A stretch of 64,000 nt of DNA from Vreelandella neptunia (GTDB lineage Bacteria; Pseudomonadota; Gammaproteobacteria; Pseudomonadales; Halomonadaceae): positions 1,612,001-1,676,000 of the forward strand of contig NZ_CP140255.1 of assembly GCF_034479615.1 (NCBI RefSeq), given 5' to 3'. Position numbers and translations under genes: made by a program. Numbering within the stretch: the first letter of the stretch is position 1; each line of letters starts with the position of its first letter. The notes under the pieces were generated by a model. It saw only the letters and a program-made list of their open reading frames with translations, was not told the DNA's origin and did not search any database. Below are positions 10,175 to 18,323 of the stretch, piece by piece.

Positions 10175-11371
10175 ATGTCATCAACATCTGCGGGTAGGGC
10201 AACGGCAAAAGCGCGCCCTGCATCGCCTATAGAGCGCTACCGGGCGGACTTAGAGCGCGATGATTTTCAATATGATGCGGCCCAGGAGTTGGCGGTAAAG
10301 CATCTGCAGCGGCTTTATGACGAGCTTGTCGCCGCGCCATCAACTTCCCCCAAAGCCTTGGTTGCGAATAAAGGGGTGCATAAAGGATTAAAAGCCAAGA
10401 TGGCGGGTTTCATGGGCAAGAAAGCCTCATCGGCTGATGAGCCTGTTTTGCCCCCTATAAAAGGACTCTATTTTTGGGGTGGGGTAGGGCGGGGTAAAAC
10501 CTACTTGGTCGATACCTTTTATGAAGCTTTGCCCTTTCCCGATAAAATGCGCACTCATTTTCACCGCTTTATGCAGCGCGTCCATAATGAGCTGACCCAC
10601 TACAAGGGTGAAAAGAATCCGCTGACGCTAATCGCTGGCAAATTTGCTACTGAGGCGCGGGTTATTTGCTTTGATGAGTTTTTTGTCAAGGATATTACCG
10701 ACGCGATGATTCTTGCCAACTTGCTAGAGGCGTTATTTGAACGCGGAGTAGTATTGGTGGCGACCTCTAACATCGTACCTGATGATTTATATAAAGATGG
10801 CCTGCAGAGGGCGCGCTTCTTGCCGGCCATTGAGCTTGTGAACCGTCACTGCGAGGTGGTTAATGTCGATTCTGGTGTGGATTATCGACTGCGTGCATTA
10901 GAGCGTGCTGCCATCTTTTACTCACCGCTTGATGAGACGGCTGAAGGTGAGTTGTCACGCAGCTTTCGGGAAATAGCCGGACACGAAGGCGAGTCAGAGG
11001 CCTCGCTAGAGGTCAATCACCGGGTGCTGAAAACGCGACGGCTGCATGATGATGTCGCTTGGTTTGAGTTTCTTGAGCTGTGTGACGGGCCGCGCAGTCA
11101 AAACGACTATATTGAACTGGCCAGGGAGTTTCATACCGTGCTGGTTTCCAATGTGACGTGTATGGATGCCAAGCAGGATGATCAGGCCCGCCGCTTCATC
11201 AATATGGTCGATGAGTTTTATGACCGGGGCGTCAAGCTACTGATGTCCGCGGAAGCGCCGATTGAAGAGCTGTATCGCGATGGCAAGCTAACGTTCGAGT
11301 TCCAGCGGACTTTGTCGCGTCTGCAAGAGATGCAGTCCAAGGAGTACTTGGCGCTGGCGCATAAGCCTTAA
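10175..11371 (+). CDS. zapE: ZapE, AFG1-like ATPase
   Basis: Cytoplasmic AFG1/LACE1-type P-loop ATPase; in E. coli ZapE associates with the FtsZ ring during constriction. Walker A GGVGRGKT is at 102-109, Walker B around VICFDEFFV, and the sensor ATSNI motif follows. The start at 10175 is chosen for its strong GGAGG ribosome-binding site; an in-frame start at 10079 would add a hydrophobic 32-residue stretch that ZapE proteins lack. Length 398. Divergent from zapG; a perfect TATAAT at 10102-10107 could serve as its -10, but no good -35 is visible. Confidence 0.92.
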   Translation: MSSTSAGRATAKARPASPIERYRADLERDDFQYDAAQELAVKHLQRLYDELVAAPSTSPKALVANKGVHKGLKAKMAGFMGKKASSADEPVLPPIKGLYFWGGVGRGKTYLVDTFYEALPFPDKMRTHFHRFMQRVHNELTHYKGEKNPLTLIAGKFATEARVICFDEFFVKDITDAMILANLLEALFERGVVLVATSNIVPDDLYKDGLQRARFLPAIELVNRHCEVVNVDSGVDYRLRALERAAIFYSPLDETAEGELSRSFREIAGHEGESEASLEVNHRVLKTRRLHDDVAWFEFLELCDGPRSQNDYIELAREFHTVLVSNVTCMDAKQDDQARRFINMVDEFYDRGVKLLMSAEAPIEELYRDGKLTFEFQRTLSRLQEMQSKEYLALAHKP

Positions 11372-11405
11372 GGGCGGCTGCCCAGTAAAAAAGTCACGAT
11401 ACGGC

Positions 11406-11434
11406 TTAACTTGTCAGTAGCCTTACTGTAGAAT
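11406..11434 (+). promoter_or_regulatory. Candidate promoter for rplM-rpsI
   Basis: A -35 TTAACT (11406-11411) and -10 TAGAAT (11429-11434) are separated by exactly 17 bases. Transcription would start near 11441, giving a leader of about 105 bases that contains the hairpin at 11450-11471. Confidence 0.5.
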
Positions 11435-11449
11435 GCCGCCTCGCTGCAT

Positions 11450-11471
11450 GTTGCTGGGTTAAACCAGCAAC
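11450..11471 (+). promoter_or_regulatory. rplM leader hairpin, candidate L13 autoregulation site
   Basis: GTTGCTGG (11450-11457) pairs perfectly with CCAGCAAC (11464-11471) over a six-base loop, within the predicted leader of rplM. In E. coli the rplM-rpsI operon is controlled by L13 binding to a structured leader; this hairpin is a plausible counterpart, but sequence alone does not show that L13 binds it. Confidence 0.4.
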
Positions 11472-11546
11472 CAAAAAGAATAGGGATGGTGCTTCGCCGT
11501 ACAACGGTGTAAGTCACCCAATACATTTAATCTGGTGATTTCATCC

Positions 11547-11975
11547 ATGAAGACGTTCAGTGCTAAGCCGCAGTCCGTCCAGCGCGACTGGTATGTAGTC
11601 GACGCTACGGACAAAACGCTCGGTCGTCTGGCAACCGAGATTGCTCGCCGCCTACGTGGCAAGCATAAGCCCGAATTTACTCCTCACGTTGATACTGGCG
11701 ACTACATCGTCGTGATCAACGCAGAGAAAGTCCACGTAACCGGTAATAAGGCGAAGGCAAAAACCTATTACCGCCACACTGGTTACCCGGGCGGTCTGCG
11801 CTCTATGACATTCGACAAAATGCTTGATCATGCGCCCGAGCGTATCATTGAGTCTGCCGTTAAAGGCATGTTGCCGAAAGGTCCCTTGGGCCGTGCCATG
11901 TACACTAAATTGAAAGTGTATGCTGGCAACGAGCATCCGCATGCTGCCCAACAGCCGCTTGAACTGAACCTCTGA
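11547..11975 (+). CDS. rplM: 50S ribosomal protein L13
   Basis: Large-subunit ribosomal protein that binds 23S rRNA early in assembly. The 142 residues match bacterial L13, with the [23 protein letters not shown] region near the N-terminus and the [26 protein letters not shown] region in the middle. A GTG at 11535 in frame is less likely than the ATG at 11547, which gives the canonical N-terminus. Forms the conserved operon with rpsI 13 bases downstream. Confidence 0.98.
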   Translation: MKTFSAKPQSVQRDWYVVDATDKTLGRLATEIARRLRGKHKPEFTPHVDTGDYIVVINAEKVHVTGNKAKAKTYYRHTGYPGGLRSMTFDKMLDHAPERIIESAVKGMLPKGPLGRAMYTKLKVYAGNEHPHAAQQPLELNL

Positions 11976-11988
11976 GGAAATCTTCGCC

Positions 11989-12378
11989 ATGACACAGCAG
12001 TATTACGGTACCGGGCGCCGCAAGACTTCCACCGCTCGCGTGTTTATGAAGCCGGGCTCTGGCAAAATTACTGTCAATAACCAAGACCTAGACCTTTATT
12101 TTGGTCGTGTTACCGGTCGTATGGTTGTTCGTCAGCCGCTTGAATTGACTGAAACCCTGAACCAGTTTGACATCTTTGTGACTGTCGCTGGTGGCGGTGG
12201 TTCTTCTCAAGCTGGCGCCATTCGTCACGGCATCACACGTGCCCTGATGAACTACAACGAAGACCTGCGTCCTTCGCTACGTGCCGCTGGCTACGTAACA
12301 CGTGACGCGCGTCAAGTTGAACGTAAGAAAGTCGGCCTGCGTAAAGCACGTCGTCGTCCGCAGTTCTCCAAGCGTTAA
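11989..12378 (+). CDS. rpsI: 30S ribosomal protein S9
   Basis: Small-subunit ribosomal protein whose C-terminal tail reaches the P-site tRNA. The 129 residues include the N-terminal [15 protein letters not shown] stretch and the basic C-terminus ending QFSKR, the invariant tail of S9. A GAGGAAA ribosome-binding site precedes the ATG. Followed by a clear intrinsic terminator, which closes the rplM-rpsI unit. Confidence 0.98.
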   Translation: MTQQYYGTGRRKTSTARVFMKPGSGKITVNNQDLDLYFGRVTGRMVVRQPLELTETLNQFDIFVTVAGGGGSSQAGAIRHGITRALMNYNEDLRPSLRAAGYVTRDARQVERKKVGLRKARRRPQFSKR

Positions 12379-12397
12379 TTTTTACGCTATGCGGCAA

Positions 12398-12428
12398 AAC
12401 GCCCGGGTCATCGACCTGGGCGTTTTTT
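12398..12428 (+). terminator. Intrinsic terminator after rpsI
   Basis: A GC-rich 12-base-pair stem (one G-T pair) with a three-base loop, AACGCCCGGGTC paired to GACCTGGGCGTT, runs directly into TTTTTT. Confidence 0.9.
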
Positions 12429-12484
12429 ATTGGAATATCAAAAAATTATATTGCTCGTACCACTATGGTCACGAGCGGTTGTTC

Positions 12485-12513
12485 TTGTGCACAGCGCTTT
12501 GTTTTTTTACCAT
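12485..12513 (+). promoter_or_regulatory. Weak candidate promoter for petABC
   Basis: TTGTGC (12485-12490) and TACCAT (12508-12513) are 17 bases apart, about 75 bases before petA and downstream of the rpsI terminator. Both hexamers match at four of six positions only. A hairpin GCTCGT/ACGAGC lies just upstream. Confidence 0.3.
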
Positions 12514-12586
12514 AGAGCGTAATTAATATTCGTCGTCGCAAGACGCCTTTGCGGCGGAACGGGTAAGCTGATGGGAGAAACCTGAA

Positions 12587-13186
12587 ATGGCAGATAACGG
12601 CGTAAACAAAGGCCGACGCCGTTTCCTCGTAGGCGCCACCTCCGTTGTGGGTGCGGTAGGTGCTGTCGGGGTAGCGGTACCCTTTGTGGCTTCTTGGCAG
12701 CCTAGTGCCAGGGCAAGAGCGGCGGGTGCTCCCGTTCAAGCAGATATATCCAAGCTTGAGCCTGGGCAACGTATGACCGTTGAGTGGCGTGGTCGACCAA
12801 TATGGATTATAAATCGCACGCCTGAAATGATCGAACGTACTGAATCGCTGACCGGTGAGCAGTTAGCCGATCCGGATTCGGAGGTGCCACAGCAGCCAGC
12901 CTATATCGATGGAGGGCTACGCTCTATCAAGCCTGAAATTGGGGTGTTGATCGGTATTTGCACCCATTTGGGCTGTTCGCCGCTATTCCGGCCTGAGCCC
13001 GACGCAGAGGGCGTAGGTGTGGATAACTGGCCGGGTGGTTTCTTCTGCCCCTGCCACGGCTCTCGCTTTGATTTGGCAGGTCGGGTATTTAACAACGTTC
13101 CCGCGCCGACCAATCTTGAGGTTCCACCCTACCGCTTTGAGAATGACGATATTATTGTCATTGGCGAAGATGAGGAGGCTGCCTAA
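12587..13186 (+). CDS. petA: Ubiquinol-cytochrome c reductase Rieske iron-sulfur subunit
   Basis: Rieske protein of the cytochrome bc1 complex, passing electrons from ubiquinol to cytochrome c1. Both cluster-binding boxes are present: Cys125-Thr-His127-Leu-Gly-Cys130 and Cys154-Pro-Cys156-His157. The N-terminal RRRF (10-13) before a hydrophobic segment (about 15-35) fits a Tat-exported, uncleaved signal anchor. Length 199. The stop overlaps the petB start by one base. Confidence 0.97.
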   Translation: MADNGVNKGRRRFLVGATSVVGAVGAVGVAVPFVASWQPSARARAAGAPVQADISKLEPGQRMTVEWRGRPIWIINRTPEMIERTESLTGEQLADPDSEVPQQPAYIDGGLRSIKPEIGVLIGICTHLGCSPLFRPEPDAEGVGVDNWPGGFFCPCHGSRFDLAGRVFNNVPAPTNLEVPPYRFENDDIIVIGEDEEAA

Positions 13187-14445
13187 TGGGTAATCCGAAT
13201 AAAGCCAAAGCGGAAAAGGGCCTAATGCGCTGGGTAGATGATCGCTTTCCTGCGACTCAGATGTGGCAAGAGCATCTCTCCAAATATTACGCTCCGAAAA
13301 ACTTTAACTTCTGGTACTTCTTTGGCTCGTTAGCGCTGCTGGCGCTGGTTAACCAGATCCTGACCGGGGTTTGGCTGACCATGAGCTTTAACCCCTCTGC
13401 TGAAGGTGCGTTCGATTCTGTCGAATACATCATGCGTGATGTGGAGTGGGGGTGGTTGATTCGCTATATGCACACCACGGGCGCCTCTGCCTTCTTCCTC
13501 GTTGTCTATCTGCATATGTTCCGTGGCCTTTTGTACGGTTCTTATAAAGCCCCGCGCGAGCTAGTGTGGGTTTTTGGTATGACTATTTACCTGGTGCTCA
13601 TGGCGGAAGCCTTTATGGGCTACCTGCTGCCGTGGGGGCAAATGTCCTACTGGGGCGCCCAGGTGATTATCTCGCTGTTCTCGGCGATTCCGGCGATCGG
13701 CCCTGACCTGGCGCAGTGGGTGCGGGGTGACTTCCTGATTTCAGGCATTACCCTTAACCGCTTCTTTGCGCTGCACGTGGTCGCATTGCCGATCGTTATT
13801 CTGGCGCTCGTCGTGCTGCACATCATTGCCCTGCATGAAGTGGGTTCTAACAACCCTGACGGCATTGATATCAAACAGAAGAAAGATGAGGCCGGTGTGC
13901 CGCTGGATGGGATTCCATTCCACCCCTATTACACGGTGAAGGACCTGGTTGGTGTGGCAGTGTTCCTGTTCGTTTTCTGCGTGGTGGTGTTCTACTTCCC
14001 AGAAGGCGGTGGCTACTTTATTGAGCGGCCTAATTTTGATCAGGCGAACCCGCTGCAGACGCCTGACCACATTGCTCCCGTTTGGTATATGACACCGTTC
14101 TACGCCATTCTCCGCGCTATCACCTTCTCGATATTTGGTTTAGACGCCAAGTTCCTGGGGGTAATATTTATGGGCGCGGCGATTGCAATCCTGTTTGTTC
14201 TGCCCTGGCTGGATCGTAGTCCTGTGCGCTCTATGCGTTACAAAGGCTGGATGTCGAAAACCATGTTGACGCTGTTTGCTATCAGCTTTGTCATCCTGGG
14301 TGTTTTAGGTGTGTTGCCATCGACAGAGGGCAGGACGCTACTAGCCCAGGCGTGCACCGTGATCTATTTCGCCTTCTTTGTCTTGATGCCGTTCTACACC
14401 AAGCTGGAGAAGACTAAACCCGTTCCGGAAAGGGTGACTGGCTAA
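13186..14445 (+). CDS. petB: Cytochrome b of the bc1 complex
   Basis: Multi-spanning di-heme subunit that holds the quinol oxidation (Qo) and quinone reduction (Qi) sites. Heme ligands His96/His197 and His110/His212 have the expected spacing. The Qo motif reads PVWY (298-301) instead of the more common PEWY, so the proton-accepting Glu is a Val. Length 419, with eight or so membrane segments. Start and stop each overlap neighbours by one base, implying coupled translation of petABC. Confidence 0.97.
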   Translation: MGNPNKAKAEKGLMRWVDDRFPATQMWQEHLSKYYAPKNFNFWYFFGSLALLALVNQILTGVWLTMSFNPSAEGAFDSVEYIMRDVEWGWLIRYMHTTGASAFFLVVYLHMFRGLLYGSYKAPRELVWVFGMTIYLVLMAEAFMGYLLPWGQMSYWGAQVIISLFSAIPAIGPDLAQWVRGDFLISGITLNRFFALHVVALPIVILALVVLHIIALHEVGSNNPDGIDIKQKKDEAGVPLDGIPFHPYYTVKDLVGVAVFLFVFCVVVFYFPEGGGYFIERPNFDQANPLQTPDHIAPVWYMTPFYAILRAITFSIFGLDAKFLGVIFMGAAIAILFVLPWLDRSPVRSMRYKGWMSKTMLTLFAISFVILGVLGVLPSTEGRTLLAQACTVIYFAFFVLMPFYTKLEKTKPVPERVTG

Positions 14446-15212
14446 TGAAAAAGTATCTTTTGGGACTCCTTTTCGCCTTAGTGCCAGTAACCGCGATGGC
14501 TGCAGGGGGCGCAAGTGTGCCCCACTCTATGGATCCAGATCTGCACGATCAGGCCTCGCTGCAAAATGGCATGAAGCTCTATGTTAACTACTGCATGGGC
14601 TGCCACTCGCTTCAATATCAGCGTTTTTCGCGTGCGGCAGAAGATTTGGGAATGCCTCAGGACCTGGTTGAAGAGAATCTGATTTTCTCGTCAGATTTGG
14701 CTTACAACGACCAAATGCATAACGCCATGAACAGCGGCGATGCGGAGGGTTGGTTTGGTGCGCCGCCGCCCGACCTATCGCTCAAGACCCGTGTGCGGGG
14801 AACTGATTGGATTTATTCCTATTTGCTCGGGTTCTACAAAGACCCCAGCCGTCCCACGGGCGTTAACAACACGGTGTTTGACCTAGTGGCAATGCCGAAC
14901 GTGTTGGAACCTCTGCAGGGCGTGCAGGAGCTGGTATGTGCCGAAACAGACCACCCGGTAGAAGGCCAAGAGCCGGATGCGTTATCGGGCAAGTACCAGT
15001 CTTGTGACGTGCTGCAAGTGACCGAACCAGGCGAGCTCGAACCTGCTGAGTTTGAGGAAGCGATGTATGACCTTACTAACTTCCTGGCTTATGTAGGTGA
15101 GCCCTCCAAGCTTCAGGCCCAGGCGCTGGCGCCTAAAGTACTGATCTTTATTTTTATTTTTGGTGTGATTGCTTACCTGCTCAAGCGTGAGTACTGGCGA
15201 GACATCCACTAA
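14445..15212 (+). CDS. petC: Cytochrome c1 of the bc1 complex
   Basis: Heme c subunit that takes electrons from the Rieske protein and hands them to soluble cytochrome c. A cleavable signal peptide (about 1-20, ending AMAA), the heme attachment site Cys50-Met-Gly-Cys53-His54 and a C-terminal membrane anchor (about 229-245) are visible. Length 255. Last gene of petABC, followed by an intrinsic terminator. Confidence 0.97.
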   Translation: MKKYLLGLLFALVPVTAMAAGGASVPHSMDPDLHDQASLQNGMKLYVNYCMGCHSLQYQRFSRAAEDLGMPQDLVEENLIFSSDLAYNDQMHNAMNSGDAEGWFGAPPPDLSLKTRVRGTDWIYSYLLGFYKDPSRPTGVNNTVFDLVAMPNVLEPLQGVQELVCAETDHPVEGQEPDALSGKYQSCDVLQVTEPGELEPAEFEEAMYDLTNFLAYVGEPSKLQAQALAPKVLIFIFIFGVIAYLLKREYWRDIH

Positions 15213-15236
15213 TTAGCGGTAGCTGATGGTCAGTAG

Positions 15237-15264
15237 GGCGCACGGCGTAAGCCGTGCGCCTTTT
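15237..15264 (+). terminator. Intrinsic terminator after petC
   Basis: A perfect 10-base-pair stem GGCGCACGGC/GCCGTGCGCC with a GTAA loop is followed by TTTT. Confidence 0.9.
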
Positions 15265-15361
15265 GCTTGTCAGCATGGCAATAAAGCAAAGCAAGCTAGC
15301 TTCCCCTAAGGTAGCGCTGGCGTGTTATTATCCAAGATTGTTTTGATGTGAGGATGCTTTC

Positions 15362-15988
15362 ATGGGTGTTGTGGCCAAGCGGTCGTCGATGATCTTTTAC
15401 TCTGGTAGTGATGATCATTTCAGTCATCGTGTGCGCATTGTGTTGGCGGAAAAGGGGGTTGCCGTCGATATCGTCGATGTGATTGACGAAAAACCACCCG
15501 AAGAGCTAGCAGACCTCAACCCGTACAACAGCGTGCCGACGTTGTTAGATCGTGACTTGGTGCTGTATGAATCCAAAGTCATGATGGAATATTTGGATGA
15601 GCGTTTCCCGCATCCTCCGTTGTTGCCTGTTTATCCAGTAGCGCGCGCGCAAAGCCGCCTATGGATGCACCGCATAGAGCGTGAGTGGTGCCCAATGGTC
15701 GATCTGATTCGTAGTGGTGGAAAGAAAGAGGCGGATAAAGCGCGTAAAGAGCTGCGTGAAAGCCTGATTGGTATATCGCCGATTTTTGAAGATATGCCTT
15801 ACTTCATGAGCGAAGAGTTTACGCTGGTGGATTGCTGTTTGGCGCCTGTATTGTGGCGTTTGCCGGAACTCAACATTGAGTTGCCTGAAAAGCAGGTAAA
15901 ACCGCTGCTGTCCTACATGTCGCGAGTATTCGAGCGTGAAGCGTTTAAGGCATCTTTAAGTGAGCGTGAAAAAGAGATGCGCGCTTGA
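15362..15988 (+). CDS. sspA: Stringent starvation protein A
   Basis: RNA-polymerase-associated protein with a glutathione-transferase fold; in E. coli it acts in stationary-phase and acid-stress gene expression. The N-terminal thioredoxin-like part (about 10-85) has the [14 protein letters not shown] stretch typical of SspA, and the helical C-terminal part follows. Length 208, as expected. GAGGA precedes the ATG. It lies upstream of sspB in the conserved petABC-sspAB order. Confidence 0.95.
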   Translation: MGVVAKRSSMIFYSGSDDHFSHRVRIVLAEKGVAVDIVDVIDEKPPEELADLNPYNSVPTLLDRDLVLYESKVMMEYLDERFPHPPLLPVYPVARAQSRLWMHRIEREWCPMVDLIRSGGKKEADKARKELRESLIGISPIFEDMPYFMSEEFTLVDCCLAPVLWRLPELNIELPEKQVKPLLSYMSRVFEREAFKASLSEREKEMRA

Positions 15989-15996
15989 ATTCATTT

Positions 15997-16030
15997 GGCT
16001 CCTTTGTGCTCAACAGGGCAGGGAGCCTTT
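15997..16030 (+). terminator. Possible terminator or attenuator between sspA and sspB
   Basis: GGCTCC (15997-16002) pairs with GGAGCC (16022-16027) around a long loop and is followed by TTTCTT. The six-base-pair stem and 19-base loop make it weak, so partial read-through to sspB is likely. Confidence 0.4.
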
Positions 16031-16053
16031 CTTGTAAGGAGGAGGGAGTCTAG

Positions 16054-16560
16054 ATGAAATCGAGTCGCCCCTATCTCGCCCGAGCGCTCTATGAGTGGTT
16101 GTTGGATAATGAGCTAACACCTTACCTGGTGGTTGACGCTACTTTGCCTGGCGTGGAAGTGCCCCGCCAGTTTGTTCAGAACGGCCAGATCGTTTTAAAT
16201 GTGGCGCCGACCGCTGTGCGTGATCTCTTTATGGAGAATCAGGCGATAGGTTTTAATGCGCGCTTTGGCGGGCAGCCAATGCAGGTGATGATACCGACCG
16301 AGGCGTTAATCGCTATATATGCTCGAGAAAATGGCGCTGGAATGGTTTTTGGCCATGAGCCTGAGCTGGGTGAAGGTGCCGAATCCTTTGGCGATATTGA
16401 GGAAGAAAAACCCTCAACCAAGCCTGAACTGTCGGTCACTGATCCCATTGCGGAAAAGAGTGATAGCAGTGAGACTAGTGCTTCAGGCGAAGGCGCTGAC
16501 AAACAGGTTCAAGCGAAGAGTAAGGCGAAGAAAAAGCCAACCTTGCGGGTTGTTAAATAA
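16054..16560 (+). CDS. sspB: ClpXP adaptor SspB
   Basis: Adaptor that delivers ssrA-tagged proteins to the ClpXP protease. A folded domain (about 1-108) is followed by a flexible acidic and Ser-rich linker and a basic C-terminus, KKKPTLRVVK, which matches the short ClpX-docking (XB) motif of SspB. Length 168. An AAGGAGGAGG ribosome-binding site precedes the start. Downstream is a strong bidirectional terminator. Confidence 0.96.
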   Translation: MKSSRPYLARALYEWLLDNELTPYLVVDATLPGVEVPRQFVQNGQIVLNVAPTAVRDLFMENQAIGFNARFGGQPMQVMIPTEALIAIYARENGAGMVFGHEPELGEGAESFGDIEEEKPSTKPELSVTDPIAEKSDSSETSASGEGADKQVQAKSKAKKKPTLRVVK

Positions 16561-16575
16561 AGTACCCTGGGGTGT

Positions 16576-16620
16576 AGCCACAAAAAAGCCTCGCTTATTA
16601 AGCGAGGCTTTTTTGTGGCT
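16576..16620. terminator. Bidirectional terminator between sspB and the BON lipoprotein gene
   Basis: A perfect 21-base-pair inverted repeat (16576-16596 with 16600-16620) with only three loop bases. Its core is GCCTCGCTT/AAGCGAGGC flanked by A6 and T6, so each strand carries a stem followed by T6. It serves the two converging genes. Confidence 0.92.
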
Positions 16621-16640
16621 ATTAGAGCGCACTGAGATGA

Positions 16641-17213
16641 TTAGTCGAGGTAATCAAATACCTTTACGATTCGCTGTACGCCGCCAACTGAGGAGGCGGC
16701 ATTGACGATGCGATCAGCCTCTTCCCGGGTTACGCGGCCCATCAGATATACGCTGGCATTTTCAGTGGTGACTTTGATTTTTGACGAGTCGATGCGGTCA
16801 TTGGTTGCTAAGTGACTGACAACATTGGTGGTTAGCCAAGTGTCAGCTAAGCGCTGGCTTGCCGGTAAGTTAGCTGCGATGGTTAGCTCGTTATGAACTC
16901 TATTAACGCCGCGCAATTGGCTAGTGACGTCTTCCGCCATATTGCGAAGCTCATCGCTAGGCACTTGACCCACCAGAAGCACAACGCCGTTATAGCTATG
17001 GGCACGTATGCGGGCGTCGGCCAAGCGTGCATCCGCGCGCTCTAGGGCACGACCTACTTCACGCTCAATGGTAGTGTCGATTGCTTCAACATCGTCGCTA
17101 CGCTGAGCGTAGTTGGACTGATTGGAGGCTGAATTGTTAGCGCAGCCAGTAACGAAGAGTGCTGTGCAAAGCGCAGCGGTCATGAGGACGCGGGTGGAGA
17201 GGCGTTGGGTCAT
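16641..17213 (-). CDS. BON-domain outer-membrane lipoprotein (DolP/YraP-like)
   Basis: Secreted lipoprotein with a signal peptide and lipobox VTGC, lipidated Cys24, followed by two BON domains (about 48-115 and 125-190). DolP in E. coli binds anionic phospholipid at division sites and supports outer-membrane integrity. Length 190 matches DolP (191). It ends the minus-strand series lpoA-yraN-diaA-BON, the same order as E. coli yraM-yraN-diaA-yraP, which supports the DolP assignment. Confidence 0.9.
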   Translation of the reverse strand: MTQRLSTRVLMTAALCTALFVTGCANNSASNQSNYAQRSDDVEAIDTTIEREVGRALERADARLADARIRAHSYNGVVLLVGQVPSDELRNMAEDVTSQLRGVNRVHNELTIAANLPASQRLADTWLTTNVVSHLATNDRIDSSKIKVTTENASVYLMGRVTREEADRIVNAASSVGGVQRIVKVFDYLD

Positions 17214-17276
17214 CGTATGACTCCTTGGTGCTAGCAGTTAAATACATCGTGGTTGTTAACGCAGTAGAAATGGGCA

Positions 17277-17903
<627 letters not shown>

Positions 17904-17909
17904 TTAAAG

Positions 17910-17927
17910 ACCGTTTTCAAAAACGGT
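17910..17927. other. Short hairpin between yraN and diaA
   Basis: ACCGTTTT (17910-17917) pairs perfectly with AAAACGGT (17920-17927) with two bases between, in the 84-base gap between yraN and diaA on the minus strand. No T-tract follows, so its role (attenuation, RNA processing or none) is unknown. Confidence 0.35.
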
Positions 17928-17951
17928 ATATAAAAACAGCTTTAGAGACAG

Positions 17952-18323
17952 TCAAAAGGCATCAAACGCAGCTTTTACCCAGTTAAACTCAAGGTTGGGC
18001 GGCTTGCCCGTTATCGCTAGGATATCAAAGCGGCAGGGTGATGAAAGCCCGCCGCGGGCGATATAAAGCCTTGCTGCACGCACCAGGCGCTGCTGCTTCT
18101 GATAAGTGACGGTTTCCAGCGGATGCCCGTAGCGCGTCGTGGTGCGGTGTTTGACCTCAATAAAGACGAGAATATCGCCATCGCGCATTACCAAGTCAAG
18201 TTCACCCCCTTTGACGTAATGATTCTGCGTGACAAGGGTGAGCCCCTGTTGGCGCAGCCATTGAGCGGCGATTTGCTCAATGGCTGCGCCGCGGGCACGG
18301 GCGGTGTGGGCGTTAGTAGTCAC
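17952..18323 (-). CDS. yraN: YraN (UPF0102) endonuclease-like protein
   Basis: Small 123-residue protein of the UPF0102 family with a restriction-endonuclease-like core: the GGELDLVMRD motif (about 40-49) and IFVEVKHR-type strand (here FIEVKHR, about 54-60) carry the acidic and Lys residues of the PD-ExK signature. The cellular function is not established. It overlaps the lpoA stop by 11 bases, so the two are co-translated. Confidence 0.9.
   Translation of the reverse strand: MTTNAHTARARGAAIEQIAAQWLRQQGLTLVTQNHYVKGGELDLVMRDGDILVFIEVKHRTTTRYGHPLETVTYQKQQRLVRAARLYIARGGLSSPCRFDILAITGKPPNLEFNWVKAAFDAF

Noticed and set aside
12446-12769. 107-codon minus-strand frame upstream of and over petA
   Set aside because: It runs antisense into the Rieske gene, has no recognisable features, and lies over the petABC promoter region.
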